Source: Drosophila persimilis (Eukaryota > Arthropoda > Insecta > Diptera > Drosophilidae). Taken from it: a DNA stretch of 64,000 nt. Under the pieces are notes generated by a model. It was not told the DNA's origin. It saw only the letters and a list, made by a program, of their open reading frames with translations, and searched no databases. The DNA lies in the NCBI RefSeq assembly GCF_003286085.1, contig NW_020825324.1:2735501-2799500 (forward strand), written 5' to 3'. This document shows positions 1 to 12,732 of the stretch, one piece after another (position 1 is the first letter of the stretch; each line of letters begins with the position of its first letter). Made by a program: the position numbers and the translations under genes.

Positions 1-2635
1 TCGTCCTGCTGTCGTTTTATCGTAACTCTAGCGCTCGCTCCGTTTTGCGCCGCCCGTTCGCCGCCTGTCTGTTGCGGCCTCCGCTTTGTGCGCATTTCAC
101 AACAACCAAAATGTTTCGGATTCTGTTTTGGTTGTGCATTCGCTGGGTTGCCGCCCCCCGGCAGGAATCTGTACGCTTCCAGGACTCCGAACTACCGTTC
201 CCGACTCCCGTATGCCGTGTGCCGTGTGCCATGACGCAGCCATTGACTGCAGTGTGCATGCCCCATGCCCCGTGGCCCGTGTTGTGGCAAAGGGGTTGCA
301 GCAGTGGAATCACAGGAGTGAAAAAAAGGACTACTCGGATAAGGATTTGCGCCGCAACTCCAATACTGCGTCGTAGTTGTGCCTGGAGTGGCAGACAGAC
401 ACGAGGCATGGGGCAGGAGGCATGGGGTATGAGGTATGAGCCGCACCCTAATCCCAGCCAGAGGAGGATGCATGACCCAAATGCCTGCCCTCACACTCTA
501 ATCCCGCGAGCAACGCGAACAAAAATAAGAGAAAACCCAATCGATGAGAGTCGACTCCTTTTGGAAACATCTGCAATCATCTGGAGGAGTGCTTGATGGC
601 CACGTTTCAACCACGATTCATTGATGATGGGGCATAATCATGGAAATTACATGCCCCACATAATCTTTTGTGCTTTTAAAAGATCTATTGAAAGTATAGA
701 TGAGGTTGTTAGAAGGAGTTTTAGCTGACTCTGAATACGTTCCTATTCAAAGCACTATCCAATATCTCATTATGAAATTACAATTAGTTATATTTTTGTG
801 GAAAAATTCACCCCTAAATCAGGATTCCCAATGTAATCTTCAGTATTTTGCATTGTTAAAGAAGCTAACTCCTTCAAAACCCTTCCAAAACTAAGAATAA
901 ATTGATTCATTTTGGACTCTTGGAGAACACGAGTTCGAGAGTATTCCTGAAATCAAAGAGCATTTCCCGCAGAGCTTCAATAAGTAGCTCCTGATTAAGC
1001 ACACATTATTATAGTCCGTAGACTATTCTTAAGTCTGCATTAAGCTAAGAAGCTTGTATACATCCTTAATCATCACAGGATTGTTTTGAAAGCTAATTTG
1101 GATCAATGGTTGAAGTTTGAAGGTTGAAGAGTGGAAAAGTGGATGAGGCAGGGGCTCCTCACCCTCATAGAAGCAGGGCTATAATTACTGTGGCGGCCTT
1201 TCATCTGCCACCCCTTTCGATGGCCCTAACGAAGGGTTGTGTTTCCTCTTGCCTAATTATATTTTTAGCCTATCAACAGATGAGGTCTTTATCAGAAGGT
1301 CTGAAGCTATTATTTATAAAACAAAAAGCAGTGAAGTCACACGAGTGCGAGTATTGGGGATGTGCCCAAACCTTGTGCCTAATCGGGTGATAATTACAGT
1401 ACAAGGCTATAGCCAGGGGAATCGACGCAGCCTTCCGCAAATAGATTCGAGTCGAATCAATAAGTTACTTGGCCAGCCATGTTCTGGAGAGCCTGGAGAG
1501 TCTGGAGAGTGCCTCTTGGCCCTATGCCAAGCATCGATAAGTAGTTTTCCTGTCGCGTTTTGTCGTCCTCCCCCCCCCCCCCCATGTCTTTGGCTGGTTT
1601 TCACGAATGTAAGTCATTCGTACAATGACACTTTATGCCAGAGACAAAGACGAGGGCACTCTCCGCTCCAGCCTGACAGTTCATGCCGCAGCGCCAGCAC
1701 CAGCCCAGCCAAGCCTAGCCGAGTGGAATGCTCTGTCGGTTTGTCAAGTTGCGTAATTTGTTTGCAACTTATCTTTTTCTCCCATTGTCGCCCGTTCCCC
1801 TTAGTACATTGTGTAAGCGTTTTTCCTACTTATTTGTTAAATAGGAGCGGCAACAATGCCACAGCATCGGGAATGTAATGTTCCTGTGCCTGAGCCTGTG
1901 TCCTCAGTTCATTGACATTATAATCCGCAGGATGCCAAAAAGAAGTACAATAAAAGCTGCATAAATTCGGGCCTTACACTCTACAGAGGATATAAGCGGG
2001 TATTCCCCCCTTGGACGGATCAAGATCTGGGGTTAGATTTTTTGGTGCACTACTGGATAAGGCCATCACGCAAGATGCAGGTGAAAGATCTACTAAGAAC
2101 GTAAGTGAGTGGGAGGCTAGGCCAAAGATTCTTAGGGATTCTTAGGATATTAGTGGGGATAGAGTCATACGGTTATAAGAAGGAACTATCTATTGTATAT
2201 ATTTATATTGGTTTTTTTTTTTTTCATATGAATAATACCAAATCTGACCTTGGCTGTGGGCGCGTCAGAACCGGTTGATGTATGCCGCTGTAACGGTTTC
2301 TTGCTTTGATTAATTTGAAAACTTTTTACGGTGTACGGTATGCGGTTTATAGAAGGATTTCAAAAACACTACGTTACGATATCTAAGGATCATAGAGGAA
2401 CATAAAGAGAGTTCTCACAGATCGAGAGAGGAACAGACAGAGAATGAATGGAAGATGGGACGACAGTCAGTCTTTCGTTGTAGCGGCTGGAACTTTTGGA
2501 AAGGAACGCGAGGGAACGAATGGAATGAAAGCAGAGTACAGTTTCGGGTGGATGTTAAACGTAAATGGAACACAAAAGAACACATAGAGTGAGAGGGAAC
2601 ATCATGTGATGCATGTGACCATGGAACGCACTTAC
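1..2635. other. Intergenic or intronic stretch, no gene supported
   Basis: No reading frame here shows domain content or exon-like boundaries. The visible features are a run of cytosines near 1569-1582, a GGAGAG(C/T)CT-type short repeat near 1484-1510 and a T-run near 2214-2224. If the minus-strand gene with exons at 2636-2769 and 4033-4201 continues downstream, this stretch would be part of its next intron, because the exon at 2636 ends at a splice donor in phase 2. Confidence 0.5.
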
Positions 2636-2769
2636 TTTGCATTTTTCGGTCTTCGGGCATCGATCGGGAAGTCATCGTCGAAATCCAAATTGAAGTCCTC
2701 GCCCAGATCATGTGGCACTAGCGGTGTGCGCTGATGTGCAGGACTCGTGTGATAACCATCTCCCTGTAG
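2636..2769 (-). CDS. Internal coding exon of an unidentified gene (exon B)
   Basis: This minus-strand segment reads as one internal exon of 44 codons plus 2 bases. It starts after an acceptor AG at 2770-2771 and ends at a consensus donor (GTAAGTGC, GT at 2634-2635). It begins in phase 0 and ends in phase 2. The peptide is strongly acidic in its second half, with DLGEDFNLDFDDDFPIDARR, and contains HTSPAHQRTPLVPHD, which looks like the cytoplasmic tail of a receptor or a scaffold linker. Its phase-0 start matches the phase-0 end of the exon at 4033-4201, so the two probably belong to one transcript. I do not recognise the family. No further exon is visible at lower coordinates. Confidence 0.6.
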
Positions 2770-3928
2770 CTGTTTTTTGAATCGAATGTTAAGTAAAATT
2801 GGGGATTAAACTCTCGTCCTGCATTGAGCTTGTTTACTTTTTTAACAACAATAAATTGGAATGTCGTATGGTACAAGATGTTACACATATTATATACAGA
2901 GACACAAACATACATATATATAGCATATATATATATTATATAGATGGTTTTAAGGAAGCGTATTGCATGCATTTGTTTTTTTTTCAAAAATAATATCGAA
3001 ACAATTCCAATTTATTGCCAGAAATAATATTACTCATGAGAGTGGGCTCTCGCTTTTTCTCTTTTTCTGTTTTGATTTTCAGTTTCGTTTTCGAGGAACA
3101 TAAAGTTAAGGGCGAATCGTTTACTCGTGCAAGGATTTGGTTCATCAATTCTTGGTTCTCTTCTCTATAATGGTAAAAATCTTTAAATATAAATCTGCCA
3201 CACAAACAGACACTCACTCACACGCACACGCCATAAAATCGGTTTAAATCTTAAAATTCATATGCAATATTAACAGGACTTTCGAGTTGGTATGCAAGTA
3301 TTCATATGGATGTATTTGGATGTAAGCGGATGATGTATGTCCAATGTACATACTGTATGTATGAAATTTGTGTCGCACTTTACAAGTGGAGTGTTTTAAT
3401 GTGTTTGCATCAAATGATTGAAACTTCTTCAAATTATGATTTTAAAGATCTTTTAGAACCATTGCCCATTCAAAATTCGTTTTAAACCAGCGAAAATATG
3501 GCTTAGACACGTCCTAATGCGTGTCTAACAGTTCTTCTAATAGTAGTCTAGTATTTTGTTTGGTATTTTTTCAGTATCAGTCCTGGTACTTTACTATTCC
3601 GTGTCTAGTAGTATTTTAGCAGCAGTCTAGCTATTTATTTAGAATAATGGCAGTAAGAATCCTAGTACAGTTTTTCGTTTGGTTTAAAAATCATTCTAAA
3701 TTTGGTTTAGGTTTTTAGTTTCGAAAGTTTCGATGAAATTTGATATGATATGGTTAGGCTAGAGGTCAATTAAGCTCCGATTAAACATTGTGCCAAAAGC
3801 TGTATGTATTTTCACTATAAAATGCTTTTTAAAAAAGTGGAACTTCAGAGATGTTTTTATGTTAAAAATACACATTCGTTTGTCTGATGGATGCTGGATT
3901 ATGGATGAGCTGTGCATGAGTTTTGAGT

Positions 3929-3952
3929 GTGTGTGTGTGTGTGTGTGTGTGT
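3929..3952. repeat. (GT)n microsatellite
   Basis: An uninterrupted GT tract of about 12 units lies in the putative intron between the two exons of the unidentified minus-strand gene. Confidence 0.9.
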
Positions 3953-4032
3953 ATTAATGAGATATGTATATTGCATATGATTGCGGGGGGAACGGGGGAA
4001 TCCTTGTAACGAGTATATCGAATAGCCCGTAC

Positions 4033-4201
4033 CTTGACCACAGTGCCGACCTGATTCGATTCGGAGGCCGACTGTCGATTGTCGAGCAGATTGGCCCGCT
4101 CCATGTTCTCCAATTGCAGTGTCTCCCGTGGCTGGTCCAGCAAACGTTCTCGCATCTCATGTATGTAGGGACACCGCTGCATTCCTCCTCTCCCCAGGGT
4201 C
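4033..4201 (-). CDS. Coding exon of the same unidentified gene (exon A)
   Basis: This minus-strand exon ends at a donor GTACGG (GT at 4031-4032) in phase 0, which matches the phase-0 acceptor of the exon at 2636-2769. The peptide contains HEMRERLLDQPRETLQLENM followed by ERANLLDNRQSASESNQVGT, a charged, low-hydrophobicity stretch typical of an intracellular region. The 5' limit is uncertain: an acceptor AG could lie at 4202-4203 (exon start 4201) or at 4177-4178 (exon start 4176); both keep the frame, and neither has a strong pyrimidine tract. The family is not recognised and upstream exons are not visible. The intron to the next exon would be about 1.26 kb and contains a GT repeat. Confidence 0.5.
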
Positions 4202-6346
4202 CTGACGATGACTCTCGTTTGTGTATCTACGTATGTATGTATATCTGTGAGGTATCTGCTCCTCTTCTATGTGTATTTTTTGTATATCTGCTGATTGATT
4301 TATCGATTGATTGATAGATTGATTGATTGCTTGCAAGTGTTAGCTGACTACTTGGCTACTCGGCTCAATAAATAGTTAAAGCTTCTAGCGATAGCAAGCC
4401 ATTCATTCTTCCAAAAGGTGGCTAAGGTTGTCTTGGGTGTAAAGGCTATATAAAGAGTTCTTAGGGAGTTAGTTTTCTGGGGGGTTTCTGTTCCCCAATT
4501 CTGTTGGTTGATCAACGTGGATAAATCAGTCATACAGTTTGCAGCAGCAGTTGATATTTTCAAGACTTTTCGGTTAGGCTAATTGGTCGATCTGCAAAGA
4601 GAAGAGAAGAGAAGGGAAGGGAAGAGGGGTTTTTTCTTTTAGTTAAAAGGTTTCATTAAGTATGTATTCTTAGAAATGGAATCAAGTGGAGCGAATGCCA
4701 TCGCTGGCATTGAGTGTTCCAAGTATTTCCATATTTTCACTAGATATTTTACGATTTCTTGCCAAGTTTTTTTCTCAATCAAAAACATTCAGATTTTGAT
4801 GCTCTGCTCTGCTTAAAAATAAATGCCGCCCTTGAAAACCGAGAGACGAAACAACAAGTGGAAATTCCAGTAGGAAACAGCCACCAGCCACCAGCCATCA
4901 GCCATCAGCCACCAGGCAGTGCTGTCAGATTCGATGCTGATGGACGTGTCTGGCAGCGGATTCCCATTAAATCTCTCATTGAAGATCTTGACAGATTTAT
5001 GAGGGAGCCAGCCGTGGTCGTGGTCGTGGTCGCAGTCGTGCCCCCAATCCCTGGTCCAGTAAGCCGCTTACTAAAGTGTGTCCAGGAACCGCGAAACCAG
5101 CATCAGAACCAGCAGCAGCTGGGGCAAAATTTGATTTGATTATGTGCCGCACTTTTGTGCCTTGGCTGCTGGCCAGAATGTGGCACGCATTCATGTGGCA
5201 TGCAGCAGAATATTATTCAATAATATGTTTATTTTCTCGTCTGCTTTGGGGCAACAGACGAATGGAGCCCGAGGTCGTGTGCCGCACCAGAGAGGCAGAG
5301 GCGCACCCACCCACATCTCCCTACTTCTCTTTGGCGCCCCCTGTCTCCCCTTTGCCAGTGGCAATGGCATGTGAACACCCCTGGTGCACCCGAACGCACA
5401 AAAGCAGAAAATACACCGTGACTGGAAGGCATGGGGGCATGGCTGGCCATACGCATTCGAGGGGATCGGGGATACGGGGATACGGGGATGTGTACAAAAA
5501 CACAAACAAAAACATACCCACCGATCCGTAGAGATTGATGTGGCCTCTATTTGCTTAGCCGAAGAGAGTGCCAAAATATAAAGCCCTGCAATGGGGAAAA
5601 CAAAACAGGAATATGCTGGGAAAGTCCAGAGCGAAGATCTGGAAACGATCTTCTCTTGGCTTTTCCTTAATTCCCCTTGGATTTCATTCTTAAAACAACT
5701 CAACAAGTGCCATTAAATGAGAGAATAGCACTGCAATCCAATCCGAAAGACGCGAAATCAGAAGGAATCCGTGGCGTAAAAGATCTCTTCAGTACAATTC
5801 CCTTCTTCTGTGACATTTCGTCCTTCCTCTCTCCCCAAAGAACCTCTAAGTTGATACAAAAAGAGATTAGGGATTCTTAAACATGAAATTATAGAGCCAA
5901 AATATAAGGCTTCTTTAGTATAAGATGTATGAAAGGATCATGCATCTGCTTATCTGCTTAAAGAGAACTTCTTTGTGGGAGCATCAATTGTGTCTTATTT
6001 CAGATAAGATTACGGATTTCGATGGTAAGGAGTAGAGAAGTTCATGTGGAATGGAAAAGGTACACTTAATCGAGAGAACATCTTTTATAGAGGCAATCGA
6101 TTCGCCGATAATCGGGTCAAGATAGCGATTTGGCTGCGGCCCACTGTCGAATGTTGCTTATAGCCAAAACGGGAAGGGGGGCACTTGCAATTAACAACAT
6201 TTGGTTAGATTTTGCGCCAGTTCCCTTGTGCGGATAGCAGTGGACATGGGGCGGACAGGGGCGGACAGGGGCGGACAGTTGTTAGCCATCAAATGTTAAT
6301 GGTATTAGCCAAGCTTTCAATTTACGCGACTGTGTTGGTTGGGAGA

Positions 6347-6394
6347 ACGCGAGAACGCGAGAACGCGAGAAGGCGAGACCGAGAACGAGAACAT
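6347..6394. repeat. GAGAACGC short tandem repeat
   Basis: Near-perfect tandem copies of an 8-base unit (GAGAACGC and variants), decaying to GAGACC and GAACGAG at the right end. Confidence 0.8.
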
Positions 6395-7698
6395 GCGACA
6401 ATTCTGGCCTGTGCCAATGGCCATGGAAAATGCCCCCAAGAAGAAGCTGAAAACAGCAGCAACATTGTGTGAATGCAACATGAACGCTTTTTATGTCTGC
6501 CCCACCATTGCCTTAATGCGGTTTTAGCCATAGTTTTTTCTTAATTTTTTGTTGCTGCTCTTTGGCTGGTAATGATGGGTCCCTCTGAGGCAGGCCCTCT
6601 TTAACTCTCAAGCTACTTTGGAATCGCCTCCTCCGAATGGGACCGAGAGAATGGAACGACCATCATCCATTATTTTGGAGGGAGGCTGAGCCTGGGGCTG
6701 GGGCTGTGATGTGTGTCAACTTTACGATGGGAATGAATTTAGTGTGAGAATAAAGCTGCTCATTGCCGTGGGGGACTTGCGTCTTTGAGATCCCATTGCC
6801 ATAAAAACTCCTTTTGGAAGAGAAAACCATTTCCCTGCGAATCAGAGAGTCACGTCGTACTATGTGTGAATAAAGCAAATGTTTATCCGTAAACATTCTT
6901 AGAAAAGATCTAATTCTTTAAGTACTTTTTAAGCGCTAATTCAAAGCTGTTTGTGTGTACTCGAATTTACCCAAAACAAACGCTGATCGTGTGAACCAGA
7001 TTTTGCCATCGTATTTTTCAAAGAACTTCCATTTGTCGAATGAAAAGGGTAATGGGAAACCGCATTCGTTGTAAACAAACGATGCCCCTTGAATTGGGGG
7101 AGATCGTTGCAGTGCGACTGTCGATGTTTATGACAAGCCCGGCAATGTCCGATGACAGATTACAAACAAACCAATCATCCACCCGTCCATCCAATCATTT
7201 GAAACCCCAACCACACCCACACCCACACCCCCCACATGGGTGCACGGCCACACGGCGGCGGGCGCCACTGGAAAATTACAACTAAAAAACCTAAACATGA
7301 TCTATGCAGATCTCGGGGAGCGTAGCGTCGTTGCAGCGGAGACACGGAGACGCGGAGACGGCGCCCACATTGAGAACCGGATATTGCAGATGGAAGACAA
7401 CAGAACAGAGCACCAAACTGGGAATCGGATTTGGAACTGCAATTGGAAACGGAGTGGAAATGGAAGTGGAAATGGAAATGAAAATGAGAACAGCAGAAGA
7501 GGAAGAGAGCAACGGGCATGAGAACTGCCACCAGATGGACGCATGTGGCAGACATGGAAATAGGGTGACCTTATAAACAGTATGCTGCTGCTGCTGTTCC
7601 CAGTGCAATGTTCCATGGGAGAATGAACTGGGGCCCATGAGCCATGAGCCATGAGCAAGGCATGGCTTCGAATGTTGTGGCCCTGGGCCCCTGTTTTT

Positions 7699-7699
<1 letters not shown>

Positions 7700-7740
<41 letters not shown>
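7700..7740. repeat. (GT)n microsatellite
   Basis: A GT tract of about 20 units followed by GCGCGCG. It produces long artificial reading frames on both strands (poly Cys-Val and poly His-Thr) that should not be read as genes. Confidence 0.95.
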
Positions 7741-7748
<8 letters not shown>

Positions 7749-10700
7749 TCCTTTGGTCAATCCGTATGTACGTCTGTCAGTCATTCGCTTGGTCCGTTCC
7801 GTCCATTCCATCCCCATTTTTGCATTTGGTCGCCGTCGTCGCGAGGTCGTCGGCTCATTAGTTAATATGCCCCCGGAATATGCAGAATATGCATTTTGTT
7901 TTTTCTGCCTCTCGGCTCTTTCATATTTTATGTTGCAAACCACCCCTCCCCACCCACACCCACACCCACACACACGGACCCACCCATTTAACCACCTCTA
8001 GAAATGGAATCGCGTGTCGCTTGTCCTCGCGGCTTCGGCTTCAACCCTCCGCAAATGTTTTCTACGTTTTGTACGTTTTGCTAACATTCCTCCCAGCGGA
8101 TATGCGAGCGCCGAACGACTTGACAGCAGAGTACTTTCGAAGCATAGATCGATAAAAGAATCGATAACGATCACAGGGAAGAAGTAATGCTGTAAAGGGA
8201 ATACAGCTAAACAAAGTGGAAGAAATATCATTTCGGAATGAAGTGCTTCAAAAGAGCAATAGTGATGAAATATATGTAAGAAAATTACAATGTTATTCAT
8301 TCAGTGCCCTAACGATTTCCCTAGATTCAATGGCAATCAACGAAAATCATGAGACATTTTAGAGGTGCAGATATTAGATTGGATATTTAATTACTTGAGA
8401 CAGCAACCCATAAGCACAGATACTCGTAGATTGTAAGATTGAAAACAATAGCTATATGTATCGATGGATTTAAGAGTATGCCCCCTGATCGCGATTGTAT
8501 TGTGATGAAATTATAAGGTTTAAGTGTCTGTTTGACACGGTTTCAACGCTTCAGAAGGACACTGCCGGAGTGATCTTACCACCCAGAAAGGTGACCTGAC
8601 CCAATTCCGACCACTGTCTTACTTACTTCTGCCTGCCACAGAGAGTGTGCCCCAAACAACACCTCTCCTCAGCCACAGACACTGGCACAGCCACAGCCAC
8701 AGCCGCATAGCCGTTTTGTGCGGTTTTCCTTTGTCGCATTTCTTGTGCAATTAAGATTTTCCATTTCGAGCACTTCTATGGGTTGCCCCCAGGGTCTGGT
8801 ATTGGGATTGGGTATGCCCCAGAGCGATTGGGGCTCTGGGGCTCTGGGGCGCTGGGGGGTCTGGGAGAAAAAGGAAGCGAAATCGCCTCCAATGTCTTTC
8901 TAATGGAAGACCAAGAAATGTGCGTGTGTGTGGGAGTGTAACCCGAGAAGGCCAATTGGCGTTTGGCGATCAAAAAGGGGATTAGTGGCTCTGACACACA
9001 AACACCGGGTGATGTCATGTGTGCAGGGTATTCGTCGGGCTCATCATCACTTACTTGGGGGGGCTCTTCCAGGCTTCGGGTTCCTTACATGAGGAGTGGG
9101 GTGGTACTCTTCCCTCTCCACTGTCTCTCCTTTGTTTTGTTAGGAATTACGTATGTCCTGGTTTCTCTGAATACTTCGTGGAAGCCGGGGGTACAGTTGG
9201 GGCGGGGTGGGCGGGGATGGTGCCCCAATGAGTGGCTGTGTGTGTGCTTCGCGTCTGTTGCGCTTTGTTTCGCTTTGTTATTGCGTGTCCTTTTTGTGTC
9301 CTTTCGTTTGTTGGTTTGTTTTTGTTGCCTGCCTCTGCCCGAAAATGCGTTGCAGCTCAACCGGAAGCGGATGCCCTAACACACACACACACACACACTC
9401 ACACACGCGCGCGCTTACACACAGACAGCAGACAACAAGATGGACGACGACGACGTCTGATGCGCACTCAAAAATTGAATTTGTTTTCTTTACTTTCTTT
9501 CTTCTTTACCCTAATCATCCGTTTCCTTTATCCTTTTCTTTTTCTGTTTCTGTTTCTATTTTCGTTATGTTTTTTATTCAACGCACTTTTCTTACACTGC
9601 ACAGCAAGAACAATAAAAAAATGAAGAAAATATTTTAGCAAAGTATGTGCAACAATTGCGGAAGGGGGGCAGCAGCAGCCAGCGACAATTGCTACCACAT
9701 CTGCAACAGCAGCAGCATCAACCAACACAATCCAGTCTATGAGCAACGCTATAAGAATTGCACTTTAATTCATTAACAATTAAAACGATCAACCACTTTG
9801 GAGTCGAATCTGTTCAATATTCCACTTTCGATGCGATTGTTTATAAAAAGTCGTAGTTGTGGCTGTGGCTGTTGCTGTTGCAATTGTGGTAATATATTGT
9901 TAATATGTATTTAAGTGGAAGTTGAAAAGTGGAAGTGGCAGGCACCGGTATGACCCTTCCAATCGCTCGCAACGCTTCGAAATGCGGCGAAATATCGTAT
10001 CAAAATCAAGTTGTTTGGTATTTTCACCGAAGCAGCGGAATAGCAGAGCCAGAGCAGAGCCAGAACAGAGCCAGAGCAGAGCCAATAGCAGTGTCAGTAA
10101 TAGCAGCAGAATCAGAGGCAGAGGCAGCGAAAAAGCATAGGCAGGAGCCCAGACAGAAGCAGTGGCAGTTGCAGAAGCAGAAGCAGAAGCGGCGAAATGA
10201 AAGAGCCAAAACGAGTCCAATATGTGAGTCACGACGCAACCAGTACCCTGTACATACCTGTCTACTAATATACATATACCTACATATGTATGTTTGGACG
10301 ATTATACGTAGACGGCGGTACTTGTTGTCAATGAGTTCCTCATTCCTCCATCTATTTCTCGAGGAAGAGTGTGATAAAGAGAGAGAGATCGGAAACACCT
10401 CATGCTGGCTGTTACACAGATATACACGAATAGAATATACCCCTTATACTCCATTGAGTACCGGGTATAAACAGAACAGCGCCAGACCGAAACGTAGAAA
10501 CCACCCCGCTGCGACAGAGACGCAGGCAGAGGCACAGCGACAGCAATGTAACGCAATACGATAGCCCACACACACCCCCCCTTGGGCATGGTAGTGCAAA
10601 AAACCACCTAAGCGACGCTGACGGCGACAGCGACGTCGGCAGCGACACTGGCAAACGCAACGCAACAGTCAGCCGTGGCGTCGCAGCCGGCGTATCACGT

Positions 10701-11226
10701 ACGACTATATATATACGATATTCGTGTTTCGCCGTTTGTTGTGATACCCTCGACAGGAGAAGGTATGATGAGTAATTTAGAGATAAATATAATTTACTAC
10801 ATATATCTATAGATATAATAGTACGTATACATATGTATATATCCTGTGTACCTGGTCACCGTATATCTCAGGGAAATAGGATGGGATAGCAATCGGATGC
10901 TATACAAAAATCTGTAGTTTCATTCTGCCATGGGACCGATGGATCTGCCAGGGTATCCAATACTTCGGCCACGAACCTATCCTTCCTCTCTTGTTGCTTC
11001 TCGCGCTTTGGTTTGTTGTTGCTCCGCCGTTTTTCTGTTGCGCTGCTGCTGCTATTTGTTGTACGCTGCCCACGCCATTCGCTGGACGAATGGGAAAGCA
11101 AAGGCAGGGCGATAATAGCGCCGGCCCGAGATGTCGTTTTTTTTTTGATGATTGTCTGAAATGTGGCCAAAGCACGTGAATGTGAATACTACTCGTATTT
11201 CTATGCGACAGATTGAATAATTAAGC

Positions 11227-11228
<2 letters not shown>

Positions 11229-11273
<45 letters not shown>
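11229..11273. repeat. (CA)n microsatellite
   Basis: A CA tract of more than 20 units in gene-poor DNA. Confidence 0.95.
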
Positions 11274-12689
11274 CGACACAACACGAGAGATGTCAATAAT
11301 TGAAAGGCGCCCTATAGTAGTCACTCGACGTCGACTACCAGATGGGCCAGTGACCACATCTTGGGCGAAACTTAAGGGAATCTCCATTCAAAAGATGTCT
11401 GAAGTCGGCGCACACGTTTTGCGAAGCTATATTTAACCATAATATGTAGGGTACTTCCAATTGTCTCACAAAAATGAAATGGAAACAGTTACAAAACATT
11501 GAGTATGAAGAAATACGTATAGTTACATAGATGCGTTATGATACCTTCCACGTAGATATATTAAAGGTGTAGAATCTGAGCCTGATTTGATGGCAGAGCT
11601 ATTTTAACTTCTTGTGAACCAAGAGCTCAGCCTTCATCGCAATCTACTGAACGAATGCAAGAGATGATGTTGCAATTACGAATCGATCAACGATTCGATG
11701 GGTCGATGAATCTGTAAGAACTTTCACTCATTTGGACCTCGAATTTTCCAAAGTCCTTTCTTCCGTAAAGACAAAATCTCCGTAGGTTATTCCTGCTGAT
11801 TATCAAATAGATTTCACTCTATATAAAAGCGTAGTATCTAGGTAGTGGCATCCGTTGGTTAGTCTCCACTGTACTTGTGTGATGGCTGTCAGAATTACTA
11901 CCTCTGCATATGCACAATTGTGCACAAAAACTCTGAACCATAAAAACATCGCGGAGAACTACATGGAACTCCATTTTAATTACGAGTATGCATAAAGGAT
12001 ACGACTTCCTCTAAGCTTAAGGACCAACTACGATTGGATTTGGGGATGTGGCTGGGGCTGGGGCTGCCTCTCCCTCTCTCTTGGTCAATGAAAGTTTTAA
12101 CAACTGAATAATCAGATTAAAGATAACGACAGCTAGCGAGTGGCTAGGGAGTTCCTGTCACGGGGACCCACTCCAGTGGTCACTCCGCAGGGAGGCCAGC
12201 GGCTAAGAGGCGTTAATGCCCAAAAAGGTGCGACAGGGGCAGGCACCCGAAAGATGCAACGCCAAGGCGTTGACACAAAACATAACAGGGGGGAGTGGTT
12301 GAGTGAGTGAGGGTGGGGCCTTGGTGGTTGAGAGAGGGGCGCTGCTTTGGCTCTGGCTCTGGTTCTGGCTCTGGCAGGACGCATGCGCCAGATCCTGCCA
12401 AAGGACATTCACCTTTTGGGTGCTTTAGTTTGCCGCCAAACAGGGTGCATTTATGTAAACCCTGGATCTGAAATCGTACCTAATTGCAACCTGGCGCGCC
12501 CACACAAGGCCTGCCGGCCTCCCCGTTGTGTGTGTAGATGGACGGATGGATGAATGGACGGATGGATCGACGGATGGGTGGACGTGTGGCATCGAATGCT
12601 AATTGAATTAGAGCCTGGCCTCCTGGATGTGCTGGACAAACAAAACCCTATATCATAGCCGTATTGTCCCGCGGAGGAGCTAACCTAGT

Positions 12690-12732
12690 TTTCGGGCAGC
12701 TCGGTTGGCCAGGGCGTGGTTCAAATCCCGGG
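12690..12732 (+). other. tRNA-like A-box/B-box fragment
   Basis: CAGCTCGGTTGG (from about 12697) resembles a tRNA D-arm/A box, and GGTTCAAATCCC (12718-12729) matches a tRNA T-loop/B box. Only about 10 bases separate them, so there is no room for an anticodon arm. The T-stem does not pair well. This is at most a truncated tRNA-derived remnant, not a tRNA gene. Confidence 0.25.

Noticed and set aside
7302..7973. Minus-strand frame of 223 codons with a His-Thr run
   Set aside because: Held open by the GT microsatellite and GGAAAT repeats; no domain.
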